A stretch of DNA of 64,000 nucleotides, from assembly GCA_020746995.1 (NCBI GenBank), contig JAGPXD010000005.1, positions 310,001 to 374,000 on the forward strand, written 5' to 3'. A program made the translations under genes and the position numbers. The stretch is from Plectosphaerella cucumerina. Lineage: Eukaryota > Ascomycota > Sordariomycetes > Glomerellales > Plectosphaerellaceae. Below are positions 21,536-34,474 of this stretch, piece by piece. How positions within the stretch are numbered: the stretch's first letter is position 1; every line of letters begins with the position of its first letter. Below the pieces are notes generated by a model. The model was not told the origin of the DNA, searched no databases, and saw nothing but the letters and a program-made list of their open reading frames with translations.

Positions 21536-24500
21536 GGTTGCGGTTGTGGTAAGGGTGTTGGGGAGGGAGAGGAGGGCTCTGTTATGAGGGCATTCGGGAA
21601 TTTTGAGGGTTTGGTTTTGGCGTCTGCTGCTTTCACGACCTGGACGCAATGTATTTTGCTGTCAGCGGCCTGTTGTCTTTGATCTGAGACTGAAGAATGA
21701 AAGACATCTTCAGACGCATAAAAGAAGATGCCAGCCTTATCAACTCGAACCCCTCCTCCTCCATGACATGCGCTCCACCACATGGACACGCCCTACGTCA
21801 ATTAGTCGCGTCAAACCCCTCCATCTCCTAACGATCCCATTCGATCGCGGCCGGCCCACGGCACGATTCGGGGGGCAGCCTTCCTGTCTTGGTAGTTGGT
21901 ATCCATCTGCCAACCCCGCGTTTCCATCCTCGTTTCGTCCCAGGATGTCGGTCTGGCCTCCTTTCCCGGGATATGGGCAGCACAGCGAAAGAGAACAGCG
22001 TGACAGAGCCCACCACCTCTTCGCGAGTCAAAGGGTCAGCTGGCCCCCCGCCGGCCGTTGCGGGCGCCGAACTGACGCTGTGCTACGGGCGGTGCGCCCG
22101 TCACCGCCAGAGCACCGGGACACGCGTGCTCATGTCGAGGCTCGTGACTCGCCGTTTATGTAATTGGTTTCCGCTTCGGGGGGCGCCATCCGTCATGGCC
22201 GGGCGCGTCCGAGACGGCCGGCGGCGAGGAGAGAGGCCGGAGGCATTGTGTGGTGGTGTTTCTGGAACACGGCCGGAGGTCAAGCCCGCTAAAGCCGATA
22301 GTATCCGCCCCGAGGCGGGCCGCCGCCATGCGACGCCTTCCGGCCGGTGGTGTTGGGCACGGGGGAAGAGGAGAAAGGGATGGGACACGATGGGATGTGA
22401 AGAGGTTCTTAAGTATTCAGACTGGCTGGGGAGGACTCATGTCGCAGGGCTGACGAAGGGCGTATCGCTTGTCAGCCCTCATCCGGGTTACTTGTCAACA
22501 ACAAGGAGATGATTTAGATAGTTGTCTTAAAGAGAGGTGACATGATCGCGCCCCCAATCCATTTTCACAATGCGCAAGGTTTCCAAGTTTAGGCCAAATG
22601 CCCGAATACTCGATGGAAGGGCTGATGGCAAGACGAAGGTGCCTACGAGAAGATGTCTACTTTGTGTACCTTACCTTACATCAGTGGCAGATGGACCAGC
22701 ATTCTGCGAATAGCTCGGACTCTACAGGCCCGTTGCAACTGAGTTCTTCCAGTCAGGCGGAATCAGGCGGAAAACAGACCATTTGATGTTCTCGCTCTCA
22801 ATTGCCATCAACACAGGATCCAATGAATCTGGATTTGGGGGCTGCTTGGATGACTTGAAGGGGACATATCTTGATCCTCTGACGTCGGAGTTCAGTCCGC
22901 CCCCGGATGGAATCCTCCTCGTCGAATCACAGCGTGTCGCCGATGTCGCATGGCCCCCAACGCATCTGTCAGAACATGAAGTCACAAATACTACAAGACA
23001 TATTTCTGTTTATGACGTGAGATGAAGAATCTTGAAGTTTCGCTACTTACAGGGGGCGAGCCAGGGGACGTGTAGCTTAGCTGGTCATGTCACCGTGTCT
23101 GGTTTCAAGGCCTACAAGCCCTAAGATCATCCCAGTTATGCTGGTCGTAGACACCCCACAGACCGCATGTGTCCTTGGGTTCCTGTTCTCTATTTCCAAT
23201 AATGCTCAGCGGCAGCGATGGAAGAATGCGTCTGGCCCCTTCGATGACCAGCGCCCAGCCTCATCGGATATGTCTCGCATGAAAATTCCAGCAATGTACC
23301 TTCGCACGGGATGAACTCCTGCCAGCACCTCACTGTAGCCGGCCGCAAAGACAGCCACTGAAGCCCCCCTGTCAGGGCTTCTCCGACTTCGCCCCCCAGC
23401 ACCCAATCCCCGGCTGTTCGTCCCCCGCCCCGGGTAAGCTTCCGGGCCGTTGCCCCCTGTTCGCCCCCTCCAGCCTCCCCCAGCTGAAGTTCCCCCTGAG
23501 CCTCTGAAGCCACCCGATGCTAGCGGCATGTCAGGCTGTCAGCGCTCGACTTGAACTGCCACTAGCCAACCTGGAAGAAACTTCTTGGCGCCCTTAACGC
23601 CTCAGGCTTCCAAACTTGAACATCATCAGTCGCCAGCTTCCGGGCTCATCTTCCAGAAGCTCCCCGCTGCGCCGCACAGCGACTCACCGGAAGACCTCAT
23701 GACCCACCATGTTCACCGGGTGGACACTGGGGCATTCTTTCTCGCAGCAGCGTGCATGCATCGAGCCCAGCCCGGCCAGTCCAGTTCCCCGGAGGCCCCC
23801 CAGTTGTCCGTCCGTCCATCGACGTTGGCCGCTTCGGCTTGCGACGAACGAGCGGCTCCTCATGTTCCTCCCTTTGGGGGTGCAGCTCGCCTGAGGCCGG
23901 GATGTCTGGCTTGGCAGAGCGGCACAGAACCAAACTCTGGACGAACAAACCTGGAAGAAGGCGGAGAATGTTGGTTCTGTCCCGACCTCGCGTTTCTTCC
24001 CTCAGCCAATGTCACCCAAAGTCCCCTGTCTTCTCCGCCGACGTACTGCCAGCCCACCAACATGACCAGCCGCCAGGCATCGCAGCGTCGTAGCGGGGGT
24101 TATCAGGACAAGATGCGCAGCCTCTCACCGGTCAAGGCGATACCCTGGCCCCGGAACCTCGCCCGAAGTTCCATATCGACAATGACATCTGCAGCAGGAC
24201 TCCTCCTTCTCTCGTGGCCCCCGTGCCGTGCCTGTCGACTGCATCGCACCATCTTGCCACGTCTGCCGCGGAGCACCGGCCGCCCTCGACGTGCAGCGGT
24301 GTTGGTCCCAATATAGACGCTGCACCGACATATTACTGCATGCCCGCCCGCCAGCCCAGTCTTCCCTCGTTCTCTCCCGCGTGGTCCCCGACACGGCCGC
24401 ATCTGCAGACCCCGCTCCGTCCCAGAAGTAGGGACGCGAGGAAGCCTCATCGTGCCCTGGTGGCCATAGCCAGCCGGCCCCCAGCATGCAGACCTCCAGT

Positions 24501-25280
24501 GTTATCGACGCGAGTTTCAGGCTCGCTTCCCAGCACGATGCTTGGCCATGATGCAGCCATGAGGCCTAGAAGAGAGGTGCCGGTCAAGATCTCTGCAACT
24601 TCGCAGCAACCTCGCAGCGGAACATCCATGTACTGACCATACTGCGCTGCCACCAGAGCGGAATCCATTCCCCCTGTTCGCCTATCGAGCACCGTTTATG
24701 GACATGGTCGATCCCGCCGTCTATCTTCCCCTGCTCCACGGCGACTTTTCCCGGTGCATCGATGTATTGCTTCTTCACGCATCCCCCGAATTTGGCCGGC
24801 CGCCAGGATGACCACGTCAAACCTTCGGCCCCCATATGCCAAGGTGGTCCAATGCATCGACGTGTCCATCTCTTGACAGCCTCCACGTCTTTCGCCGACC
24901 GGAACTCTGCAGAGTAGGACCTCGCCATGCTCGAAGCCCTTGTCTACTGCCTCTTGCGTCTTTAGCCTATGGCGATGGAGGCATGTTGGTCCAGCTTGCA
25001 GTCGGCCTACATGCCATGGCGCAGTTCCGGGGCCATGTCGATGTCTGCTGCCATCGAGCTTGAGGGGGGAAACCCGGAAGATGAGGGCGTTCTGGCAGCA
25101 GCCTGCGTCGAGTGGCAGGAATATTGCCAAAGATGCTTCGACTAGGGCTCTGGCAGACGTCTCTCTGCTGTCCTTAAAGTCCGTCGCGCTCACCAAGCTG
25201 TCAGGAGATTCCTCTTCATCAACCCTTTGTTGTACACTCTGGCACCTTTGAAGTTTCGCTTCCCTTTCCAGCCAGCGAAA
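21536..25280. other. 3.7-kb stretch without a supported gene upstream of the PKS
   Basis: Many short overlapping frames occur on both strands (the longest is 23585-24316, 243 codons), with no domain or paired splice structure. Composition is ordinary, without long repeats. It probably contains the PKS promoter and possibly noncoding or decayed sequence. Confidence 0.4.
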
Positions 25281-28200
25281 ATGACGATCAACGACAACGG
25301 CCGCGAGTACCCCGTCGTTGCTGGCGCCCTCGTTGACATCAGCAACGACAGTGGTATCGCCACTCTCCCCACTACTGATGCCCCGGTGCAGCCCGAAGTT
25401 CCTTTACAGGGCGCAGTGATCCATGAGGTAGACGTCCACACAGACGATACAACAGGGCCCGTCGGTGGTCAGACACAAGACGTTCCTGCTCACTCGACGA
25501 ACGGAAGCGTCGTTAACCAGATGAGGGAAGAGACCGTCGACCACTCAAGCCAAGACACTTTCGAACAGCCACATGAAGATGTCGATGACCAGACAAACGG
25601 GACCAATGGCCATACCGTTAGCCTCACGGAAGCCCCTCTCACCGATGGCTACTCGGAGATTCAGACATCAATGGAGCCTACTCTGGATGCTCCCGTGAGC
25701 ATTGTCGACATCCTCCCACAGGTTGACCAAGTTGTCACGGTGGACAGGCTCAAAGATGTTTCCTACCACACTCTCCAAGAGGGCCCGATCAACGGCCTCC
25801 AAGATGATGCTCATGATGTTCCAGTTGACGCTCCTCTGGACATCCCTCATCAGGCTTCTCAAGACGTCCCCGCCAACGGTCAGCAGGACGACACCTGGGA
25901 CGTCCCAGTCAATGGCCACCAAGATGTCCCCCAAGACGTTCTTATCAACGGTCACCATGATACCCAAACCGTCGATTCCCCCCAAGCCAGCATCCAAGAT
26001 ACCCCCGCGGACCTTCTCGAAGCCGCCCATACCCCCATCATCAACCATGAGGTGAACCCTTCGTCCCTCCCCCTTAGCCTTCCCCTTCCGGACGATCCCC
26101 TACCTCAGTACCGCCAGGAGCCCATCGCCGTCGTAGGCCTCGCTTGCCGCCTCCCCGACACCTGCCACAACCCCAACGACCTTTGGAAGTTCCTCATGGA
26201 CGGCGGTATCGCAAAGAGCACACCGCCCGCCTCCCGCTTCAGCCTCGACGGCCACTACGATGCTTCAGGCCGCAACAAGACCATGGCCTCCCCAGGCGGC
26301 ATGTTCCTGCAGGACATCGATCCGTCCGATGTCGACGCGCAATTCTTCAAGCTCACCCCTTCTGAGGCCATTGCCCTGGATCCCCAGCAGCGCCAGCTCC
26401 TGGAAGTCGTCTACGAAGGCCTCGAGAATGCAGGTATTCCACTTGAACGCCTCGACAGCCAACGCGTAGGCTGTTTCGTTGGATCTTTTGCCTGCGACTT
26501 TGGCGACATGCAGGCCCGCGACCCTGAGGACCGCGCCCCCGCCAGTGCTGTCGGTGTTGGCCGTGCCATGCTCAGCAATCGCATCAGTCATTTCCTTAAC
26601 ATCCGTGGTCCCAGTATGACCATCGACACGGCCTGCTCAGGCAGCATGGTCGGCCTCGACGTGGCCTGCCGCTACCTGACGACCGGCGAGATTGACGGCG
26701 CCGTCGTCGCTGGCTGCAACATTTACCTTGCCCCCGAGCACGTCATGGACGGTGCCAACGGCACGGCCTCACTGACTGGAGTGTGCCACACCTTCGACGA
26801 GGCCACTGACGGCTACATGAAGTCCGAGGCTGTCAATATGGTGTTCGTCAAACGTTTGAGGGACGCTCTTCGTGACGGCGACCCGATTCGTGCTGTCATT
26901 CGCGGCACGGCGACCAACAGCGATGGATGGACCGCAGGTATCGGCAGCCCGGACTCGGCGGCCCAGTCGAGAGCGATTCGCGCTGCTTACGCCAACGCGG
27001 GCATCACCGACGTGCTGGCGACGAGCTACGTTGAGTGCCACGGCACAGGCACTCGTGTTGGTGACGTCCTCGAGATGAACGGCCTTGCTGCCGTCTTCAG
27101 CGAGGGACGCCCCATCGACAAACCTCTGAGGGTTGGTTCGGTGAGTTGAACTATTATGGAAATGTGAGGTAGAGAACCGGACTGACATCCACCAGATCAA
27201 AGCAAACATCGGTCATTCGGAGCCCAGCGCTGGCATCTCGGGTCTCATGAAGACCGTCTTGTGCCTTGAAAAGGGCATTATCCCTGGCCAGCCGACCCTC
27301 ATCACGCCCAATCCCAAGATCGACTTCACCGCCCTCAAGGTCTATCCTTCCAAGGTCGCCACAAAGTGGCCTGATGTCCCCTTCAGGCGCGCTGGCGTCA
27401 ACTCCTTTGGCTACGGCGGCTCCAATGCGCATGCGATCGTCGATGCTGCCGAAGGTCTTGGCACTCAGGTCTCCTCTTACCTCGTCGACGGCGCCGTCAA
27501 GCGCAGCCCTGGCGACCACCCCGAGAGACCATACCTCCTCGTCTTCTCCGCCAATGACGAGGATTCTCTCAAGGCACAGTACGCAACTATCGCTGACCAC
27601 CTCGTCTATGAGGGCGTCGATGTCGCCATGCGCGACCTCGCCCACACTCTCTCCGAAAGAAGGACAAGGCACTTCCACCGAGGTTTTGCTGTCGTCGACT
27701 CGGAGAAGCTGAGTGGTGATGCCTTCAACACTGGCAAGCAGAGGGCGGAGCTGCCCAGGATTGCTTTCGTCTTGACCGGCCAGGGCGCACAATGGTCGGA
27801 GATGGGCAAGGACCTTCTCGAGACTTACCCTCTGGCTGCTCAGAAGGTCAGAGAGCTGGATGAAGTCCTTCAGAAGATCTCACAGCCACCCTCATGGCTT
27901 CTATACGGTACGTTGTCTTCGCAATATCCTTACCTGTTGGCTTGATCTGACAATCCTAGACATCCTGGTCCAGCCCGTGAGCCCAGAGGACCTCAAGCGT
28001 CCCGAGATCTCCCAATCAGCATGCACGGCCTTCCAGATCGCCATGCTCGCCGTGCTCACCGAAGCGGGCGTCAAGCCTTGTGCAGTGGCTGGCCATTCCT
28101 CTGGGGAGATCGCAGCCGCCATCGCAGCCGGCCTCTTGACCCCTGAGCAGGCGATAAAGATTGCCTACTTCCGTGGTCTCGCCACATCGGCTGTTACCCC

Positions 28201-31200
28201 CGAAGAGCCCCTTGGCATGCTCGCAGCGGGCCTAGGCTCCGAGGCCGTCGCGACTTATCTTGAGGCAACCTCAATTCAGATCGCCTGCTTTAACAGTCCG
28301 GCCAGCATCACACTCTCCGGCCGGCGATCGGAGCTTGAGGGCGTTGAGGCCAAACTCAAGGCCGACGGCCACTTTGCTCGTATGCTCCATGTCACCGCCG
28401 CATACCACTCGCGACATATGGACCCCGTGGCAGCCATCTACAAAGATCTCCTCGACACCCAGGTTGACTGGCTTGACCACGTTTCCGACGAGATTCTTCC
28501 CATGTTCTCCTCGACAACCGGCAAGACTATCTCTCATCCACCGGGGGCTGACTACTGGGTCGAGAACATGGTCTCCCCTGTGCTCTTCGAGCAGTCAGTG
28601 TCGTCCATGCTTCCGTCGGCCGACATTCTCATCGAAGTCGGCCCTAGTAATGCCCTCAGCGGCCCCGTCACGCAGACCAAGACGGTCCTTTCCAGCAAGG
28701 CCGAGTACATTCCCTCATGGAAGCGTGGCGTCGAGGCTCTGCAGACTCTCCTCACCCTCGGCGGCAAGCTCTTCATCGCTGGAGGCCTCGTCAATCTGGC
28801 GGCTCTCAATGCCGATGGTTGCCACAGTCGGCCCTCTGTCATTGTCGACCTCCCTAACTACCGCTGGAACCACTCGACAAAGTATTGGTATGAGAACGAC
28901 GCCAGCCGCGACTGGCGCTTCAAGAAGTTCATCTACCACGACCTCCTCGGCAGCAAGCTCTTGGGTTCTCCCTGGACGCGCCCCGTTTTCCGCAACCGCA
29001 TCAAGATGTGGGAGCTGCCCTTCCTGCGCGACCACAAGATTGGCGAGAGCTTGATCTTCCCGGCTTCCGGTTACGTCGTCATGGCTGTCGAGGGCATGTT
29101 TCAGAAGGCGAAGGCGTGCGGTCGTCTTAGGGCGGACGTCGAAATCCACCAGGTCGGCTATGCCATGAGGGACATTGGCTTCCTCAAGGCGTTCCAAATC
29201 GATGACGGGGATAGGGGGACCTCGGTTTTGCTGACGCTCATCCCTGAGACCAGCACCCCTGATACTTGGCACGAGTTCATCGTGTCGTCGGTCACGGACG
29301 ATGTCGTGTCTGATCACTGCAGGGGCCGCATTTCCATTGCCGCAGACCAGAGCAAGATCGGTAAGAAGACGTCTTCAATCACTTTGACTCATCAATGACT
29401 GACAGGACGTAGTTGGCGGAGAAAACGACGTGAAGCCTCTGTCTCACGCTTCTCGGGCAGGCCTCTGGTACAACGCCATGACAGAGGTCGGCTACAACTT
29501 TGGCCCCAGCTTTCAGCGACTACTCGAGATCGAGGCCACTGCCGGCGTCCGCAAGAACCGAGCCCTTGTCACGTTTGCCGTTCCCGAGTCCAAGGCGATC
29601 CAGTCCCACTACCCCATCCACCCATCAGCCATCGACTCGTGCTTCCAAGCCGGTGCGCCGTCGCTCTGGAGTGGCCACCGCAGCACGGTCGGCAAGATGC
29701 TGCTCCCCGTCATGATTGACGAGCTGGTCATCCAGCCCCAGAGCGCTCGCCCTGAGCGAGGGATCGCCGTCGCCGAGGCCGAATATCAGGGTGTCGGACG
29801 AGAGGATGACCCCCAACGCTACAGGACGCACACTCGCGTCTTTGACGAGCAGAGCGGCGAGATGCTCATGCGCATCTCCGGCCTTCAGTTCCACGCCGGA
29901 GAGGCCGTCAACAGCGTCAAGCCGCACCCATTCACACAGGTCATCTGGAGACCGGACATCTCCTTCATGAGCCCCGAGAAGCTGGCCCAGATGCTGGGCG
30001 ATGTGGCTGCTCCTGCTGCCGAGTCATCTGCGGCGAAAGTTGCGGAGCTGATCGACCTCATCTCGCACAAGACCCCGGACGCCAGGATTCTCGAAGTAAA
30101 CCTGGCGGGGTCTGACAGCTTCTGGGTGGACGAAGTCAAGCCGAAGACGTCCCAGGTCACAGTCGACTGCGAATTCCATCTCTCTGTCGCCGCAGACGTG
30201 GTAGAGAAGTCCCACGAGGCGTATGACGGCACAGACAACGTCCAGATTGATCAGCACGATCCAGAGGACTTGTTTGCCGGGGCAGACACCGAGAAACTGT
30301 TCAAGCTGGTCATTTTAAAGGTACGTGACAGTCTGAAGAGTAAGGGCTTTCAGCTAACTGTCTTCGAGGTGTCATCCAACTACAAGACCCTGGAGAAGCT
30401 ACTTCAGTCAGCCCAGAGGGTTCTCGCTGATGACGGTTATGCCGTGGTCGTGCAAGAGCAAAGGTCCCTTGAAGATTTTATCATGGTGTCCCAAGAAAGT
30501 TACTCCCCTGAAGGTACGTCGAGCTCCAGTAGTCCCAGCAAGTCCGAGATACTGACGGTCAATAGCCACCGGGGAGCTTACACCTCCACCCACTGCCAGC
30601 GAACTCGAGCCCGAAGAGTTCAAGAAGGTTCTGGGCCGCGATGAAACCTGTACAGGCTCGACGCACTTGCTTTACATCGGCGCGGTGAAGAGCACTGCAC
30701 CCAAGGAACACCCCAGAGAGGTTCAATTCGTCCGCTTCCAGCCCGGCCACGACACCTCTTCAATCCAGGCCGCACTCCAAGAATTCACGCTGGTCGAGCG
30801 CTCTCTTCCTCTAGACGACGACCTTGCCGACGGCAGCACAATCCTTGTCCTCGACGAGATGTTCGCTTCAATCGTCTCTGCCATCAGCGACGAGCAGATT
30901 GCGGCGCTGAAGAAGATTGTCGAGAAGAGGTGTCGCCTTCTCTGGGTGACGGTCGGCGGTCAAATGCGCGTCACACTACCAGACCGCGCCCTCTTCATCG
31001 GCATCGAGCGCGCCCTGCTGTCCGAGGATCCCGGTGCTCTCATCATGTCGCTGGACGTCGAGTCAGCCTCGGCCCCCAAGAGTCTCGCCGCCGTCGCTGC
31101 AGGGGTCAGGCATATTGCTTCCATCGACTCATTCGAGTTTGGCGACAATGAGTTCGCCGAGAGGGATGGCCTGATGCATGTCAGCCGCGTCATCCCTGAT

Positions 31201-33768
31201 CTCAAGATCACCAAAGCCGAGGCAGCTTCCTCTCAGGGTCCAGAGCTACAGATGCAGTCGCTGCACGGGGTGAAGGCCCATGTCCGCCTTGTCACTGACG
31301 AGCCGGGGGCGCTTGACAGCCTGTACTGGAAAGAGACAACCGATGGAGACGTGCTCGAAGACGATAAGGTTGAGATTGAAATCTATGCGACGGCCATGAA
31401 CCTGAAGGTTAGTCATGAGGGGAGTTTGTAACATGTCCAAATGCTGATCTGAAGTAGGACGTCGCCAATGCTCTCGGATTCGTCCCTGCGCACGAACATC
31501 AATTCGGCCTCGAAGGAGCCGGCATCGTCACTCGGGTCGGCGGCGCCATTGAGAAGTACAATCCCGGTGACAGGGTCATTGTGCTCACCAGGGACGGCGG
31601 CTGCTTTGCCAACAGGGTGAAGCAAATTGAAGACTGCATCCATCACATTCCCGACTGGATGTCCTTTGCTGCAAGTTGCCCCTCCTTCCAATTCGATATT
31701 GTTGCTGACCCCCATGGCAGGATGCCACGACCATGGGCTTCTCTTACTCAAGCAGTCTCTACAGCTTGATCGATCTGGCCAACCTGCAGAAGGGAGAGGT
31801 ATGTTGAGATTCATTTCAAGGGGCAAAGTGACACTGACAGTCCGCCCACAGAGCGTTCTCATTCAAAATGCCACCGACGGCGTCGGCCTCGCCGCGATCC
31901 AAGTCTGCAGGTACCTCGGCGCAGAAGTGAGTATTCATACCTCACCCAGATCACTCTCAGCTGACGATCAAGATCTACGTGACCGTTGCCACCCAGGGAA
32001 AGATGGACTTTCTCCACGACATTTGTGCCATCCCAAGAGACCGCATGTTCTCCTCGTCCTCGGTCGCCTTCGCCCCTCAGTTAATGACCGCCACAAACGG
32101 CCACGGCGCCGACGTGGTTCTCAATACCCTCACCGGCGACATACTCCACGAGTCTTGGCGATGCATCGCTGACAACGGTCGCTTCATCGAACTTAGCCGC
32201 AAGGACAGCATGGGCCGCAACAGCCTCTCGATGGAACCCTTCTCTCGCAACGCTTGTTACCGTTCCTTCGACTTATCGCACAAGAGCGTCACTCACGCCG
32301 TGTCCCAGAGGTACGTCCGACGTGCTGTTGTTGCAAGTGAATACTGACGCGGGTACAGGCTGCTGGCGCTGACCATGAAGCTCGCCAGTGATGGCCACAT
32401 CACGCCAATTTACATCGGCAAGACGTTCGGCTTCGATGATATCATCGAAGCATTCCGATACCGCCGTGACGGAAAAGGGATTGGCAAGATCATAATCACC
32501 AACACCGACAGAGATGCCGTCAAGGTCCCTGTGAGTGGCTCCCACCGAGCCCCTTTTCATCGACCCCCAGCCCTTTTCTGACCCACCACAGACCAAGCTC
32601 CACGTCCCCCCTTTCCAACTCAAGCCCAACGTCTCGTACCTCATCTCTGGTGGCCTCAAGGGGCTTTGCGGCAGCTTGGCTATCTACATGGCCCGACAGG
32701 GAGCCAAGAACATCGTGGCTCTGTCGCGGAGCGGCCACGATGACAAGGTCTCTCAGTCCGTCGTTCACCAGCTCGCTGCTCTCGGCACAACCGTTGACCT
32801 CATCCGCGGCGACGTCACCAACATTGACGATGTTCGCCGCGCTTTCAACGAGGCCTCAATGCCGATTGCCGGCCTCATTCAAGGCGCCATGATGCTCAGG
32901 GTAATCGTCCCTCCAAGTCCTGGACTAGCAATTACTGACACCTCTCCAGGACAGGCTGTTCCCCTCAATGACCCCGGATGAGTTCCGCGAACCTCTTGAG
33001 CCCAAAGTCCGCGGCACCTGGAACCTCCACACCGTTGCGTCCGAGCAGAAACTTCCTCTCGACTTCTTCACCATGCTCTCCAGCATCAGCGGACTCATCG
33101 GTCACTCAGCTCAGGCCAATTACGCCGCCGGCAACGTCTTCGAGGACGCCTTTGCCGCCCACCGGCGCTCCCTCAGCCTACCCGCGTGCGCCGTCAACCT
33201 GGGCCTCATCAAGGACGTCGGCTACTTCACCGACCGCGAACATTTCAGCCGCCGTCTGGAGTCCAAAGGCTGGCCGCCCATCAACGAGACTCTGCTGCAC
33301 CGCATCCTTCGTCTCGCAATCATCCAGCAGACTGACCCCATCAACCCCGAGAGCGCCTCCCAACTTGTTACTGGCATCCCCTACCCTCTCACCAAGGCGT
33401 CTCCACTGAAGCCAGAACACCGTTTCAGCGCTTTGCGCCCCGCGGCTGGTGCTGTAGGGGCTGCGGAGACGGGAGATACGCACCTCGCGCTCATCAGGAG
33501 GGTAAGCAGGGGTGTCGAGGAAGCTGACCATGACACGCTGCTGGCGGCTATCGTCGAGGTCATCAACGGCACTCTCAAGAGGAGTTTGGGTTGGGCCGAG
33601 CCGCTTGAGCCGTCGCGGCCCCTGGCGAGCTACGGCATTGACTCTCTTGTTGCCGTCGAGCTGAGGAACTGGGTGAGGTCGGAGCTCGGCGTCGAGATCA
33701 GCGTGGTGGAGGTCGTGGGAGCGAAGACTCTCATTTCGTTGTGCGAGGTTATCATGAAGAAGCTGTGA
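25281..33768 (+). CDS. Highly reducing type I polyketide synthase (KS-AT-DH-decayed MT-ER-KR-ACP)
   Basis: Predicted exons: 25281-27140, 27196-27907, 27960-29360, 29413-30513, 30566-31407, 31458-31670, 31721-31798, 31852-31926, 31973-32310, 32359-32530, 32592-32900, 32950-33768. All are phase-consistent (2639 aa). Residues ~1-275 are a low-complexity extension. The KS begins at EPIAVVGLACRLPD, with active Cys452 (DTACSGSM), HGTGT and NIGHSE. The AT has GHSSGE (Ser904). The DH has His1216 (LRDHKIGESLIFP) and Asp1399 (HPSAIDSCFQ). The region between DH and ER lacks a SAM-binding glycine motif. The ER begins near FGLEGAGIVTRVG. The KR has GGLKGLCGSLA and the S-Y-N set (MLSSISG, ANYAAGN). The ACP carries GIDSL (Ser2599). 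There is no thioesterase or reductase, so release needs a partner. The product is unknown. Confidence 0.93.
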
Positions 33769-34474
33769 GCTGTTACTTGTAGTGTATCACACTCGACACT
33801 ATATCGGAAACATCTGAGTCGGAGGGTTATGATCTTTCGGGCTGAATGCAGTAGTGACTCGCGGGCAGCCCGGCTTGATTGATAATCACTCCGAGCGCTT
33901 ACTGGGACGTCCTTAGCACCTACCCAGGGCGCAAGTTACTCGGACAGCTCGGAAATGAATCATGGGCTGCTCCGCCCCCTGATAAAGGTGATCAATCGAC
34001 GGATAGCTTACTTTTGTGGCGGAGGGACCCTGGACCAGGGGAATGATACATGATGCAACATGAAGTTCGAGGGAAACTTTAAATCCCATCGGTGGAAATG
34101 ATTGGTGCCTGATTCCGAGGACGGGCGTTAGTCCTTCATTTGGTAGGGATTCGTGGAGATGGATTTTGGCGAGCAGGGGATCTTCTTGACCCCTTTGATC
34201 ATCGAAGCACTGCCAAGCCGTCGGCAGTTGGCTTGCCAAGAGCGAGTGCAACCACCACCCTTGATGCTTGATTGAAAGTTCGACACTGCTGTTCGAGTCA
34301 GGGAAGTAAGACTTAGGACCCTCGGCTACATTTGAGGACTATGAGCCGAATCCGCCGGAAGTGATGAAAAACCAGCGTACAGCCTGCCCCCCACAAGCCC
34401 TTCCCGCCTCAGCTGCAAGTCTCCTTTCGCGTCTCTTCTCAATCCCACCCTTGTCTCTCTTTTCACGCTTCAAC
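33769..34474. other. Intergenic between PKS and GH17 gene
   Basis: No supported gene. It holds the PKS 3' end and the GH17 promoter. The minus-strand frame at 33913-34251 has no recognisable features. Confidence 0.4.
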
